DNA of 64,000 bases from assembly GCF_028583545.1 (NCBI RefSeq), contig NZ_CP087106.1, positions 2,641,001 through 2,705,000 on the forward strand. The letters run 5' to 3'. The notes below the pieces were generated by a model. It had not been told where the DNA came from and made no database searches. It saw only the letters and a list, made by a program, of their open reading frames with translations. The translations under genes were made by a program, and so were the position numbers. Below, piece by piece: positions 1-8,370 of this stretch; position 1 is the first letter of the stretch, and the number at the start of each line of letters is the position of its first letter. The stretch is from Methylobacterium sp. NMS14P (GTDB taxonomy: Bacteria > Pseudomonadota > Alphaproteobacteria > Rhizobiales > Beijerinckiaceae).

Positions 1-2
1 CC

Positions 3-2132
3 GCCGCGGCGCAGGGGTTCCCGCAGGGCTTCCGCACGCCCGCGGACCTCGTGCGGGCGAGCCTCGTGGCCGAGCCCGCCGCGGTCGCCGGCGCGCAGCC
101 GTTCACGCTGGCGGTGCGGATGCAGATCAAGCCCGGCTGGCACGTCTACTGGCGCAATCCGGGAGATTCCGGCCTGCCTCCGGAGGTGACCTGGACCCTG
201 CCGGCCGGCTTCAACGCGAGCGCGATCCGCTGGCCGGCGCCGGAGCGCATCCCGATCGCGACGCTCATGAACTACGGCTACGAGGGCGAGGTCACGCTCC
301 TCGTCCCGGTGACGCCGCCGCCGAGCCTCGACCCGGCGGACCCGGTGCGGATCCAGGCGAAGCTGACCTATCTCGTCTGCGAGACCGAGTGCGTGCCCGG
401 CTCGGCCGACCTCGCCCTGACCCTGCCGGTGGGCAGGGCCGAGCCGGACCCGGCCAACGCCGCGCTGTTCGCGCGCGCCCGCGCCGCGCTGCCCGTTCCG
501 GCGCTCTGGCCCCTGCGCCTGTCGAGCCAGGGCGACACCCTGCGCCTCGATTTCGCCGCGACCGGCCTCAAGCCCGAGGCGGTCCGGAACGCCGCGTACT
601 TCCCGTACGCCGAGACGGCGATCGACAACGCCGCCGCGCAGGTGATGGCGGTCGACGAGACCGGCCTGCACCTGACCCTCGCCCGGAGCAGCCCGACCGA
701 TCCGGTCCCCTCCACTCTGCCCGGCGTCCTGACGGTCGACGAGGTCGACGCCGCCGGGACCCGCCGGCTCGCCTTCGCGTACGGCGACGAGCCGGTGCTG
801 CCGGCCGCCGCGGCGCCGGCCGCGACCGCGCCGCCTGCGACCACGCCGCCTGCGACCACGCCGGCCGCCGCCGACTTCGACGCGCTGACGCTGGCAACCG
901 CCGCGGCCTTCGCCTTCCTCGGCGGCCTGATCCTCAACCTGATGCCCTGCGTCTTCCCGGTCCTGTCGATCAAGGTGCTGGGCCTCGTGCGGCACGCGGG
1001 CGAGGGGCCGGCCCGGCTGCGGCTCCACGGCCTCGCCTACACGGCCGGCGTCCTGGCGAGCTTCCTGGCGCTCGCCGCCGCGCTGATCGGCCTGAAGAGC
1101 GGCGGGGCCGCGATCGGCTGGGGGTTCCAGCTCCAGTCGCCCGCCATCGTGGCGGGGCTCGCCTACCTGCTGTTCGCGATGGGCCTGAGCCTCTCCGGCG
1201 CGGTCCATGTCGGCGGCCGGCTCGCCGGCCTCGGCGACGGCCTCACCCGCCGCGGCGGCCTGAGCGGCTCCTTCTTCACCGGCGTGCTCGCCACCCTGGT
1301 GGCGACGCCCTGCACGGCGCCGTTCATGGGCTCGGCGGTGGGCTTCGCGCTGACCCAGAGCGCCGGCGTGGCGCTCGCCGTCTTCGCCAGCCTCGGGCTC
1401 GGCCTCGCCCTGCCCTTCCTGCTCCTGACGCTCTGGCCGCCGGCCCTGCGCGCGCTGCCGCGGCCGGGCGCCTGGATGGAGACCCTCAAGCAGGTCCTGG
1501 CCTTCCCGGTCTACGCCACCGTGGCGTGGCTGATCTGGGTGCTGGCGCAGCAGGTCGACCCGCGCGGGCTGCTGGCGGCGCTGATCGGCCTCGTCCTCGT
1601 GGGCTTCGCCGCCTGGGCCTGGGAGCACGGCCGCGCCGCCCCGCCCCGGGCCGGCCGGATCGCGCAGGCCGCCGCGGCGCTGGCGCTGGCCGCCGTCGGG
1701 GCCCTCGCCGTCACCCTGCCCCGGGACCGCGCCGCGCCGGCCGCGCAGGCCGCCGCCGACGGGGTCGAGCCGTTCACGCAGGCGCGCCTCGACGCCCTGG
1801 TCGACGCGCACCGCCCCGTCTTCGTGGACATGACCGCCGCCTGGTGCATCACCTGCGCGGTCAACGAGGCGACCTCGCTCAACACCAGGGCGGTGCGGGC
1901 CGCGATGGCCGAGCGCGGCGTGACCTACATGAAGGGCGACTGGACCAACCAGAACCCCGAGATCACCCGCCTCCTCGAGAAGCACGGGCGGAGCGGCGTC
2001 CCGCTCTACCTGCTCTACACCGGGACGGGAGAGCCCCAGGTGCTCCCGCAGATCCTGACCGAGGGGACGGTGCTGGCGGCGCTGGAGGCGGTGCCGGCCG
2101 CCGCGGGCCGGAGCGCGGCGCTGGCGCGCTGA
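3..2132 (+). CDS. DsbD/ScsB-type protein-disulfide reductase, 5' end missing
   Basis: Membrane protein that carries electrons from cytoplasmic thioredoxin to periplasmic thiol proteins. The reading frame is open to the window edge (frame starts at base 3); the visible residues before the GTG at 51 (AAAQGFPQGF) look like the end of a signal peptide, so the true start lies upstream and GTG 51 is not the start. Order: N-terminal DsbC-like/immunoglobulin-type domain (motif KPGWHVYWRNPGDSGLP), a Pro/Ala/Thr linker near 800-870, then the DsbD membrane domain with its two membrane cysteines (LMPCVFP near 940-960 and ATPCTAPF near 1300-1325), and a C-terminal thioredoxin-like domain with WCITC at 1842-1856. 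Domain order fits ScsB/DsbD family proteins; the physiological partner cannot be told from sequence. Confidence 0.9.
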   Translation, partial: AAAQGFPQGFRTPADLVRASLVAEPAAVAGAQPFTLAVRMQIKPGWHVYWRNPGDSGLPPEVTWTLPAGFNASAIRWPAPERIPIATLMNYGYEGEVTLLVPVTPPPSLDPADPVRIQAKLTYLVCETECVPGSADLALTLPVGRAEPDPANAALFARARAALPVPALWPLRLSSQGDTLRLDFAATGLKPEAVRNAAYFPYAETAIDNAAAQVMAVDETGLHLTLARSSPTDPVPSTLPGVLTVDEVDAAGTRRLAFAYGDEPVLPAAAAPAATAPPATTPPATTPAAADFDALTLATAAAFAFLGGLILNLMPCVFPVLSIKVLGLVRHAGEGPARLRLHGLAYTAGVLASFLALAAALIGLKSGGAAIGWGFQLQSPAIVAGLAYLLFAMGLSLSGAVHVGGRLAGLGDGLTRRGGLSGSFFTGVLATLVATPCTAPFMGSAVGFALTQSAGVALAVFASLGLGLALPFLLLTLWPPALRALPRPGAWMETLKQVLAFPVYATVAWLIWVLAQQVDPRGLLAALIGLVLVGFAAWAWEHGRAAPPRAGRIAQAAAALALAAVGALAVTLPRDRAAPAAQAAADGVEPFTQARLDALVDAHRPVFVDMTAAWCITCAVNEATSLNTRAVRAAMAERGVTYMKGDWTNQNPEITRLLEKHGRSGVPLYLLYTGTGEPQVLPQILTEGTVLAALEAVPAAAGRSAALAR

Positions 2133-2173
2133 GTCCCTGAGGGGGGACGCTGAATATCGGCGCGCCCGTCCCA

Positions 2174-2260
2174 CCGTCATCGCGAGCGAAGCAACCCAGC
2201 AGCGCCACGCTCACCGGCGTCCCGCCGCCCCGGGTCGCTTCGCCGCGCTCGCGATGACGG
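2174..2260. repeat. GC-rich inverted repeat between dsbD-like gene and phoB
   Basis: The left arm (ccgtcatcgcgagcgaagca, from 2174) and right arm (gcttcgccgcgctcgcgatg, near 2237-2256) are imperfect reverse complements, so the segment can fold into a long hairpin. Similar GTCAT-cGCGAGCGAAGC palindromes are common dispersed intergenic elements in alphaproteobacteria. It sits between two convergent genes, so it may also end transcription from both sides; no T-run is seen. Confidence 0.6.
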
Positions 2261-2303
2261 CGCGCCGGAGCGATGTCCTATCCGGACGGCCCGTGAGGCC
2301 GCC

Positions 2304-2999
2304 TCAGGCCTCGAGCGAGAAGGTCTCGTCGAAGGCGTAGCCCGAGCCGCGGACCGTGCGGATCGGGTCGGTCTGTCGCGGGCCGTTCAGCGCCTTGCGC
2401 AGCCGCCCGACATGGACGTCGACGGTACGCTCGTCGATGTAGACGTCGTGGCCCCAGACCCCGTCGAGGAGCTGCTCGCGGGAGAAGACCCGGCCCGGCG
2501 CCAGCATCAGGAACTCCAGGAGCCGGAACTCCGTCGGGCCCAGATGCAGCTCCTCGCCGCCGCGGCGGACGCGGTGGCCGGTGCGGTCGAGCTCCAGGTC
2601 GCCCGCCGCCAGCCGGTCCGAGACGTGGGCGGGCTTGGCCCGGCGCAGCAGCGCGCGGATCCGGGCGAGCAGCTCCGGGACGGAGAACGGCTTGACGATG
2701 TAGTCGTCGGCGCCCGTGCCGAGACCGCGGACGCGGTCGCCCTCCTCGCCCCGGGCGGTGAGCATGATCACCGGCAGGCGCTCGGTCTCGCGGCGCGCCC
2801 GGATCCGGCGGCACAGCTCGATCCCCGAGAGGCCGGGCAGCATCCAGTCGAGCAGGACGAGGTCCGGGATCCGCTCCGCCAGGAGCAGCTCGGCGTCGTC
2901 GCCGCGCGCCGCCGAGTCCACCAGGAAGCCCTCGGCCTCCAGGTTGTAGCGCAGCAGCGTGGTCAGGGCCTCCTCGTCCTCGACGATCAGGACTTGCAT
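2304..2999 (-). CDS. phoB: PhoB phosphate regulon response regulator
   Basis: OmpR/PhoB-family transcription factor of the phosphate starvation response. Receiver domain about residues 1-120 with the acidic pair ED at 7-8, phospho-acceptor Asp51 (LVLLDWMLPG) and Lys103 (YIVKPF); winged-helix DNA-binding domain about 130-228. The ATG at 2999 (MQVLIVEDE) gives 231 aa; a GTG two codons upstream (3005) is the alternative and neither has a clear Shine-Dalgarno. Last gene of the pst-pho run, 123 bp after phoU with a long hairpin between. The cognate kinase PhoR is not in the window. Confidence 0.95.
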   Translation of the reverse strand: MQVLIVEDEEALTTLLRYNLEAEGFLVDSAARGDDAELLLAERIPDLVLLDWMLPGLSGIELCRRIRARRETERLPVIMLTARGEEGDRVRGLGTGADDYIVKPFSVPELLARIRALLRRAKPAHVSDRLAAGDLELDRTGHRVRRGGEELHLGPTEFRLLEFLMLAPGRVFSREQLLDGVWGHDVYIDERTVDVHVGRLRKALNGPRQTDPIRTVRGSGYAFDETFSLEA

Positions 3000-3081
3000 G
3001 CTCACGTTCGAAGACTCGTTCTACCGGCGGTCCCGCGGAAGGTGCAGGAGGCGCCGCCCTGCCTCAACCTGCACGGAGAGT

Positions 3082-3122
3082 GACCCCGGCCGCGCCCACA
3101 GGAAGGCGCGGGAGCCGGGGTC
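3082..3122 (-). terminator. Hairpin between phoU and phoB
   Basis: Arms gaccccggc/cgcgcc (3082-3096) and ggcgcg/gccggggtc (3105-3122) pair with a three-base bulge and an eight-base loop. It follows phoU directly on the minus strand. No U-tract follows, so it may be a partial terminator or an mRNA-stability hairpin rather than a classical terminator. Confidence 0.5.
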
Positions 3123-3128
3123 GGGGGC

Positions 3129-3848
3129 TCACGGCGCCTGGATGCCGTCCACCGTCGCGTAGTTGGACGCGTCGTTCTTCGGCCGGTCACCCGCCAGGGT
3201 CTCGCCCGTGGCGAGGTAGTGGATCGTCTCGGCGATGTTGGTGGTGTGGTCGCCGATGCGCTCGACGTTCTTGGCGCAGAACAGGAGATGCGTGCAGAAC
3301 GAGATGTTGCGCGGATCCTCCATCATGTAGGTCAGCAGCTCGCGGAACAGCGAATTGTACAGGGCGTCGATCTCGCCGTCGCGCTCCCAGACGTCGTGGG
3401 CCGCCTTGACGTCGCGGCTCGCGTAGGCGTCGAGCACGTCCTTGAGCTGGGCCTCGGCGAGGTCGCTCATGTGCCGCACGCCGAGCACGATCTTCTGGGC
3501 CGGCGCCTGGTCGGAGATCGCCACCACGCGCTTGGCGACGTTCTTGGCGAGGTCGCCGATCCGCTCGAGGTCGCCGGAGACGCGGATCGCCGAGATGGTC
3601 TCGCGCAGGTCGATCGCCAGGGGCTGGCGCCGGGCGATCAGCAGCACGGCGCGCTCCTCGATGTCCCGCTGCAGCGCGTCGAGGCGCTTGTCGGCGAGGA
3701 TCACCGCCTGGGCGAGCGTGTCGTCCCGGCGCACGAGGGCGTCGGTCGCCTCCGCGGTCATCTTCTCGGCCACGCCGCCCATCTCCGAGATCGAGCGACG
3801 CAGGTTCTCCAGGTCGGTGTCGTAGGAGGTGACGATATGGCCGGGCAT
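3129..3848 (-). CDS. phoU: PhoU phosphate signalling protein
   Basis: 239-aa cytoplasmic regulator that couples the Pst transporter to PhoR/PhoB signalling and restrains phosphate uptake. Two repeated three-helix PhoU domains are visible, with the metal-binding style motifs typical of the family: E/DxxxD in the first repeat (RVSGDLERIGDLAKNVAKR) and the same layout in the second (CAKNVERIGDHTTNIAE). ATG at 3848 is preceded by AAGGATCC-type ribosome binding sequence. It follows pstB after a 112-bp gap packed with inverted repeats, and precedes phoB. Confidence 0.96.
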   Translation of the reverse strand: MPGHIVTSYDTDLENLRRSISEMGGVAEKMTAEATDALVRRDDTLAQAVILADKRLDALQRDIEERAVLLIARRQPLAIDLRETISAIRVSGDLERIGDLAKNVAKRVVAISDQAPAQKIVLGVRHMSDLAEAQLKDVLDAYASRDVKAAHDVWERDGEIDALYNSLFRELLTYMMEDPRNISFCTHLLFCAKNVERIGDHTTNIAETIHYLATGETLAGDRPKNDASNYATVDGIQAP

Positions 3849-3864
3849 GGTGGATCCTTCGATG

Positions 3865-3957
3865 GGTCCCGGGAACGGCGCGCCGGGGCGGCTTGCGGGG
3901 ACTTGCCGGCGCGCCCGGGGCGCCGACCGGCAGGTCCCGGGACCGGAGCCTCCGGTC
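3865..3957 (-). repeat. Nested inverted repeats between pstB and phoU
   Basis: Outer arms ggtcccggga (3865-3874) and tcccgggacc (3935-3944) are perfect reverse complements, with inner ggcgcgcc-type arms near 3878-3885 and 3908-3915; a second hairpin gaccgga-gcc-tccggtc lies at 3941-3957 next to the pstB stop. In the mRNA these can form strong stem-loops that could separate pst transporter expression from phoU-phoB. There is no U-tract. Confidence 0.5.
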
Positions 3958-3960
3958 AGA

Positions 3961-4776
3961 CTAGCCGAAGCGGCCGGTGATGTAGTCCTGTGTGCGGCGT
4001 TCCGTCGGGTTCATGAACATCCGGTTGGTCGGACCGAACTCGACGAGCTGCCCCAGATACATGAAGGCGGTGAACTGCGAGATGCGCGCCGCCTGCTGCA
4101 TGTTGTGGGTGACGATCACGATGGTGAACTCGTCTCGCAGCTGCTCGATCAGCTCCTCGATGCGGCCGGTGGAGATCGGGTCGAGGGCCGAGGTCGGCTC
4201 GTCGAACAGGATCACCTCCGGCTTCTGCGCCACGGTCCGGGCGATGCACAGGCGCTGCTGCTGGCCGCCCGACAGGCCGGTCCCCGCCTGCCGGAGCTTG
4301 TCCTTCACCTCGTCCCAGAGGGCAGCCTTGCGCAGGGATTCCTCAATCCGGCCGTCCAGCTCGGATTTCGGCAGCTTCTCGTAGAGGCGCAGGCCGAAGG
4401 CCACGTTGTCGTAGATCGACATCGGGAACGGCGTCGGCTTCTGGAACACCATGCCGATCCGCGAGCGCAGCTCGTTCAGGTCGACGGAGGGGCTGAGGAT
4501 GTTCTCGCCGTCGAGCAGGATCTCGCCCTCGGCCCGCTGCTCCGGGTAGAGGCTGTAGATCCGGTTGAAGCAGCGCAGCAGGGTGGACTTGCCGCAGCCG
4601 GACGGCCCGATCAGCGCCGTCACCTGCCGGTCGTGGAAGTTGAGATTGACGTCCTTCAGCCCGTGGAAGCTGCCGTAGTAGAAGTTCAGGTCCTTGACGG
4701 CGATCCGCACGGGGCCGCCCTCTTCGGCGCGGTTGCGGTTCAGCTCGACCGTGGGGATCGCGGAGGCGGCGTTCAT
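3961..4776 (-). CDS. pstB: PstB phosphate ABC transporter ATPase
   Basis: 271-aa ATP-binding subunit of the high-affinity phosphate importer PstSCAB, acting at the inner face of the membrane. Walker [10 protein letters not shown] at residues 57-65, ABC signature LSGGQQQRL, Walker [14 protein letters not shown] and a switch His ([12 protein letters not shown]) are all intact. The roughly 20-residue N-terminal extension before the first beta strand is common in alphaproteobacterial PstB. GAGGACACGACG before the ATG gives a good ribosome binding site. It follows pstA by 22 bp. Confidence 0.97.
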   Translation of the reverse strand: MNAASAIPTVELNRNRAEEGGPVRIAVKDLNFYYGSFHGLKDVNLNFHDRQVTALIGPSGCGKSTLLRCFNRIYSLYPEQRAEGEILLDGENILSPSVDLNELRSRIGMVFQKPTPFPMSIYDNVAFGLRLYEKLPKSELDGRIEESLRKAALWDEVKDKLRQAGTGLSGGQQQRLCIARTVAQKPEVILFDEPTSALDPISTGRIEELIEQLRDEFTIVIVTHNMQQAARISQFTAFMYLGQLVEFGPTNRMFMNPTERRTQDYITGRFG

Positions 4777-4798
4777 CGTCGTGTCCTCGAAGGGGGGC

Positions 4799-5689
4799 TC
4801 AGCGCGAGATCTGCGGCTTGATCACGAGGCGCGCGATGATCGACAGCGCCAGAATGGTGGCGGTGATCAGGAGCGCGCCCGCCCAGGCGAGGCCCTGCCA
4901 GTTCGGGTAGGGCGAGAGGGCGAACTGGTAGATCATCACCGGCAGGTTCGCGACGCCGCCCATCAGGTTGGCCGAGAACCAGGAATTGTTGTTGAGCGCG
5001 GTGAACAGCAGCGGCGCGGTCTCGCCGGCGATGCGGGCGAGCGCCAGGATGATGCCGGTGACGATGCCCGCCGAGGCCGCCCGCCAGGTCACGCTCATGA
5101 TCACCGTCGAGGGCGGCGCGCCGAGCGCCGCGCCGGCCTCCCGCAGGGTGCCGGGGACGAGGCGCAGCATGTCCTCGGTGGTGCGCACGATCACCGGCAC
5201 GGCGATGATCGCGAGCGCCACGCCGCCGGCCCAGCCCGAGTAGGTGCCCATCGGCCGCACCATCAGGGTGTAGACGAACAGGCCGATCAGGATCGACGGC
5301 GCCGAGAGCAGGACGTCGTTGAGGAAGCGGATCAGGGCGGCCAGCTTCGAGCCGCGCCCGTACTCGGCCAGGAAGGTCCCGGCCATGACGCCGACCGGCG
5401 TGGCGATCAGGATGCCGATCCCGGTCAGCACGACGCTGCCCAGGATGGCGTTGGCGATGCCGCCGCCCTCGGAGCCGGGGCCCGGGGTCGGGTTGGTGAA
5501 CAGGGCCGGCGTGAAGCCGCGCACGCCCTGGACGATCAGCATCACCAGGATCGAGCCGAGGACCAGGGCACCCACCACGGTGGCGCCGGTGCAGGCGATG
5601 CGCAGTGTCCGGTCGGCGACGCGGCGCCCCTGGCGGACCCGGCCGGGGCGGCGCTGGGCGGTGGCGGCGATCGTGCTGGAGGAAACCAT
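4799..5689 (-). CDS. pstA: PstA phosphate ABC transporter permease
   Basis: 296-aa inner-membrane permease that forms the phosphate channel with PstC. About six hydrophobic helices; the binding-protein-dependent transport (EAA) loop is recognisable around [20 protein letters not shown]. The ATG at 5689 has GAGGAGCACG just upstream. It starts 12 bp after the pstC stop, so the two are probably translated from one message. Confidence 0.96.
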   Translation of the reverse strand: MVSSSTIAATAQRRPGRVRQGRRVADRTLRIACTGATVVGALVLGSILVMLIVQGVRGFTPALFTNPTPGPGSEGGGIANAILGSVVLTGIGILIATPVGVMAGTFLAEYGRGSKLAALIRFLNDVLLSAPSILIGLFVYTLMVRPMGTYSGWAGGVALAIIAVPVIVRTTEDMLRLVPGTLREAGAALGAPPSTVIMSVTWRAASAGIVTGIILALARIAGETAPLLFTALNNNSWFSANLMGGVANLPVMIYQFALSPYPNWQGLAWAGALLITATILALSIIARLVIKPQISR

Positions 5690-5701
5690 CGCGCGTGCTC
5701 C

Positions 5702-6679
5702 TCAGGCGGCCTGGACGCGGCGCGTCAGCAGCCGGGCGATGATGAGCACCACGAAGGTGATCACGAACAGGATGCAGCCCAGAGCCATCAGCGCGTTCAG
5801 CTGGAGGCCGTCCGCCTCGTTGAACTCGTTGGCGATGCGCGACGCGATGGTCGAGCTGGGGTCGAAGATCGAGGCCGAGAGCCGGTTGGCGTTGCCGACC
5901 ACGAAGGTCACCGCCATCGTCTCGCCGAGCGCCCGTCCGAGGCCGAGCATGATCGCGCCGATGATCGAGACGGCCGCCTGCGGCACCAGCACGTGGCGCA
6001 CGACCTCCCAGGTGGTGCAGCCGATCCCGTAGGCGCTCTCGCGCAGCACGGTCGGGATCTGGTCGAGCATGTCGCGGGCGATCGAGGCGATGAACGGCAC
6101 GATCATGATCGCCAGGATGATCCCGGCGGTGAACACGCCGACGCCCGACGGCACCCGGGCGTAGAACAGCGTGCCGACGATCGGCATGCCCTCCACGAGG
6201 TTCGAGACCGGGATCTGGATGTAGCGCGCGAAGAGCGGCGCGAACACGAACAGGCCCCACATGCCGTAGATGATGCTCGGCACGGCCGCGAGCAGCTCGA
6301 TCGTCATGGCGACCGGCTTGCGGGCCCAGCCCGGGCAGAGCTGGGTGAGGTAGACCGCGATGCCCAGCGAGACGGGCACGCCGATCAGCAGGGCCAGGAA
6401 CGCGGAGGCGACGGTCCCGATCACCGCGACCAGGGCGCCGTACTGCTCGGTCCCGACGTTCCAGGCGCTGGAGGTCAGGAAGCCGAAGCCGAACTCGCGG
6501 AAGGCGGGCCAGCCGCCGTACAGGATCGAGCCGAGGATGCCGGCGAGCACGAGCAGCACCAGCAGGGCCGCGCCGTACGAGCAGGTCCGGAACAGGGTGT
6601 CGAGGCTCCGGCTCGGCGCCTTCCGCGCGGTCGCGGAACGGGTTCGGCCGAGGGCGATCGATTCGGTCAAAGCGGGCAT
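5702..6679 (-). CDS. pstC: PstC phosphate ABC transporter permease
   Basis: Inner-membrane permease partner of PstA; 325 aa from the ATG at 6679 (MPALTESIALG). An in-frame start at 6748 would add 23 residues with no family support, so the shorter form is preferred. Hydrophobic segments start near residue 30 (TCSYGAALLVLLVLAG), and the EAA loop is seen around PTVLRESAYGIGCTTWEVV. Lies 85 bp after pstS; that gap is GC-rich and can pair (ggaggaggt/accccctcc), which may lower expression of the permease genes relative to pstS. Confidence 0.95.
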   Translation of the reverse strand: MPALTESIALGRTRSATARKAPSRSLDTLFRTCSYGAALLVLLVLAGILGSILYGGWPAFREFGFGFLTSSAWNVGTEQYGALVAVIGTVASAFLALLIGVPVSLGIAVYLTQLCPGWARKPVAMTIELLAAVPSIIYGMWGLFVFAPLFARYIQIPVSNLVEGMPIVGTLFYARVPSGVGVFTAGIILAIMIVPFIASIARDMLDQIPTVLRESAYGIGCTTWEVVRHVLVPQAAVSIIGAIMLGLGRALGETMAVTFVVGNANRLSASIFDPSSTIASRIANEFNEADGLQLNALMALGCILFVITFVVLIIARLLTRRVQAA

Positions 6680-6764
6680 CCGCGGTTCTCTGCGAAGGGT
6701 GGCGTGGTAGCGCGGTGCGTTCCCGGAAGCGAGGGAGGAGGTTCCCACCCCCTCCCCGCCACGC

Positions 6765-7805
6765 TCACATGTTGAAGACAGGCTTTCCGTCCTTGCCCTT
6801 CACGTCCTTCCACTCCTGGTGGATCAGTTCGACGACGTTGTCCGGCAGCGGGACGTAGTCGAGGTCGGTGGCGAGCTTGTCGCCGTTCTTGTAGGCCCAG
6901 TCGAAGAACTTGAGCACGGCGGCGGACTTGGCCGGGTCGGCGGCGTCCTTGTGGACCAGGATGAAGGTCGCGGCCGTGATCGGCCACGCCTCCTCGCCCG
7001 GCTGGTTGGTCAGCGAGATGCCGAAGCCCGGGGTCGCCTTCCAGTCGGCGCTCGCCGCCGCGGCCTGGAACGCCTTGTCGTCGGGCTGCGGGTACTTGCC
7101 GGCCTTGTTCTGCAGCAGGGCGTAGGAGAGCTTGTTCTGCTTGGCGTAGGCCGACTCGACGTAGCCGATCGCGTTCGGAACCTGCTTCACGGTGGCGGTC
7201 ACGCCCTCGTTGCCCTTGCCGCCCTGACCGACCGGCCAGGAGATCGTCGTGGCCGCACCGTACTCCTTCTTCCAGGGCTCGGAGACCTGGGACAGGTAGG
7301 TGGTGAAGATGTTGGTCGTGCCCGACGCGTCGGAGCGGTAGACCGGGGTGATGTTGGCGTCGGGGAGCTTCAGCCCGTCATTGAGCTTGGCGATGCGCGG
7401 ATCGCTCCACTTCGCGATCTTGCCGGCGTAGATGTCGGCCAGCACGTCGCCGGTGAGCTTCAGCTTGCCCGGCTCGATCCCCGGGATGTTCACCACCGGA
7501 ACGACGCCGCCCATCACGGTCGGGAACTGGACGAGGCCGTCCTTGGTCAGCTGCTCGGGCTTCAGGGGCGCGTCGGTGGCGCCGAAATCGACCGTCTTGG
7601 CCTGGATCTGCTTGATGCCGCCGCCGGAGCCGATCGACTGGTAGTTGAGGCCCGAGCCGGTCTCCTTGCGATAGGCCTCGGCCCACTTGGAGTAGACCGG
7701 GAAGGGGAACGTGGCGCCGGCGCCGGTGATATCGGCGGCGAGCGCCGCGGACGCCAGCTGAACCGTCGCGAGGCCGACGGCGAGCGCGTAAGCGAAGGGT
7801 CTCAA
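6765..7805 (-). CDS. pstS: PstS periplasmic phosphate-binding protein
   Basis: 346-aa substrate-binding protein of the phosphate ABC importer, secreted to the periplasm. Signal peptide about residues 1-23 (LAVGLATVQLASAALA) followed by ADITGAGATFPFPVYSKW, the classical PstS phosphate-binding start; further ligand segments include SIGSGGGIKQI and YRSDASGTTNIFT. The only start that leaves the signal peptide intact is a TTG at 7805, preceded by GGAGATTCC; there is no ATG nearby. First gene of the pst-pho run, with a Pho box 126-153 bp upstream. Confidence 0.97.
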   Translation of the reverse strand: MRPFAYALAVGLATVQLASAALAADITGAGATFPFPVYSKWAEAYRKETGSGLNYQSIGSGGGIKQIQAKTVDFGATDAPLKPEQLTKDGLVQFPTVMGGVVPVVNIPGIEPGKLKLTGDVLADIYAGKIAKWSDPRIAKLNDGLKLPDANITPVYRSDASGTTNIFTTYLSQVSEPWKKEYGAATTISWPVGQGGKGNEGVTATVKQVPNAIGYVESAYAKQNKLSYALLQNKAGKYPQPDDKAFQAAAASADWKATPGFGISLTNQPGEEAWPITAATFILVHKDAADPAKSAAVLKFFDWAYKNGDKLATDLDYVPLPDNVVELIHQEWKDVKGKDGKPVFNM

Positions 7806-7930
7806 AGGAATCTCCGTTGCCGTCGGGCTTGAGCCTGCGCTGCCCCGCCGGCGAGCCCGTGCCCGCGGCAGAGCTCTGCGGCCGATCTTCCGAAGAGACC
7901 CAGCGCCGGCCGCCCGATGGCCGGGCGGTT

Positions 7931-7958
7931 ACGACAAGTAGATGACACCGGGATGACA
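7931..7958 (-). promoter_or_regulatory. Pho box (PhoB binding site), three 11-bp direct repeats
   Basis: On the minus strand, reading toward pstS, the sequence is TGTCAT-cccgg-TGTCAT-ctact-TGTCGT: three copies of a TGTCAT-like hexamer exactly 11 bp apart (plus-strand positions 7953, 7942, 7931). Direct repeats of this kind with an 11-bp period are the established PhoB recognition pattern. It lies upstream of pstS, the expected target. Confidence 0.85.
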
Positions 7959-8020
7959 CGCGGGGTGACGCGCGGGGTGATGCGCGGGGTGATGCGCGGG
8001 GTGACGCGCGGGATGCCATC
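7949..8020. repeat. 12-bp tandem repeat array merged with the Pho box
   Basis: Units at 7949, 7961, 7973, 7985, 7997 and 8009. Consensus cggggtgaYgcg; the first unit (cgggatgacacg) carries one Pho-box half-site and the last (cgggatgccatc) is diverged. Four middle units are near identical. The array looks like amplification of a Pho-box half-site unit and is a likely length-variable locus. Confidence 0.85.
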
Positions 8021-8109
8021 GCGCTTCGCCCGGGCGCGGCACGGTTCCGGGCTCTCGCGCGTTCCTCTCCACCAGGAGCAGCAGCCGGCAGCAGAAGGAC
8101 GCGCGGATC

Positions 8110-8355
8110 GTGGGCGGCGACGAGGTGGATGCGGCGACGGAATCCGATCCGGCCTGGCTGGCCCTGCACGCCGAGCGGGAAGCCGTGGAGCGGGCCCTGG
8201 CGCTGGCGCAGGCCCGTCAGAAGTTCAGCCGCGATCCAAACGCGGCCTCCGCGGCGCGCGTCGAGGAGGCGGAGCTGCTGGTGAGTCTCGACCGCGTGCT
8301 GACGCTGATTCGCGCCGCCGAGTATCGTCGGCGGCCGGGCGCGCGCCGCTGGTAG
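8110..8355 (+). CDS. Small hypothetical protein, helical
   Basis: 81-aa protein of unknown function, starting at GTG 8110 with AGAAGGA about 11 bases upstream. It is rich in Ala, Glu, Arg and Leu with heptad-like spacing (LHAEREAVERALALAQARQK, then ARVEEAELLVSLDRVLTLI), so a short coiled coil or helical hairpin is likely. No signal peptide or cysteine. It is divergent from pstS and convergent with the NepR-like gene. Codon use matches the genome, but the small size leaves some doubt that it is real. Confidence 0.5.
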   Translation: MGGDEVDAATESDPAWLALHAEREAVERALALAQARQKFSRDPNAASAARVEEAELLVSLDRVLTLIRAAEYRRRPGARRW

Positions 8356-8370
8356 CGGCGCGGTGCCGGG

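Larger units (their letters stand above)
7806..8109. other. Intergenic control region of pstS and a divergent small gene
   Basis: This 304-bp stretch separates divergent genes. It holds the pstS leader (7806-7930), a Pho box (7931-7958) and a 12-bp tandem array (7949-8020). The remaining 8021-8109 part has no recognisable signal except AGAAGGA near 8092-8098, a possible ribosome binding site for the small plus-strand gene. Confidence 0.7.

Noticed and set aside
4694..6775. Long plus-strand open frame of 693 codons over pstA/pstC
   Set aside because: Antisense shadow of well-supported pst genes; composition is Asp/Arg/Gly/His-rich low complexity with no family motif.
6819..7832. 337-codon plus-strand frame opposite pstS
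   Set aside because: Shadow of pstS caused by high GC3; no ribosome binding site or known motif.
7949..8020. Short repeats as a possible CRISPR array
   Set aside because: Contiguous 12-bp tandem units with no spacers; not a CRISPR.
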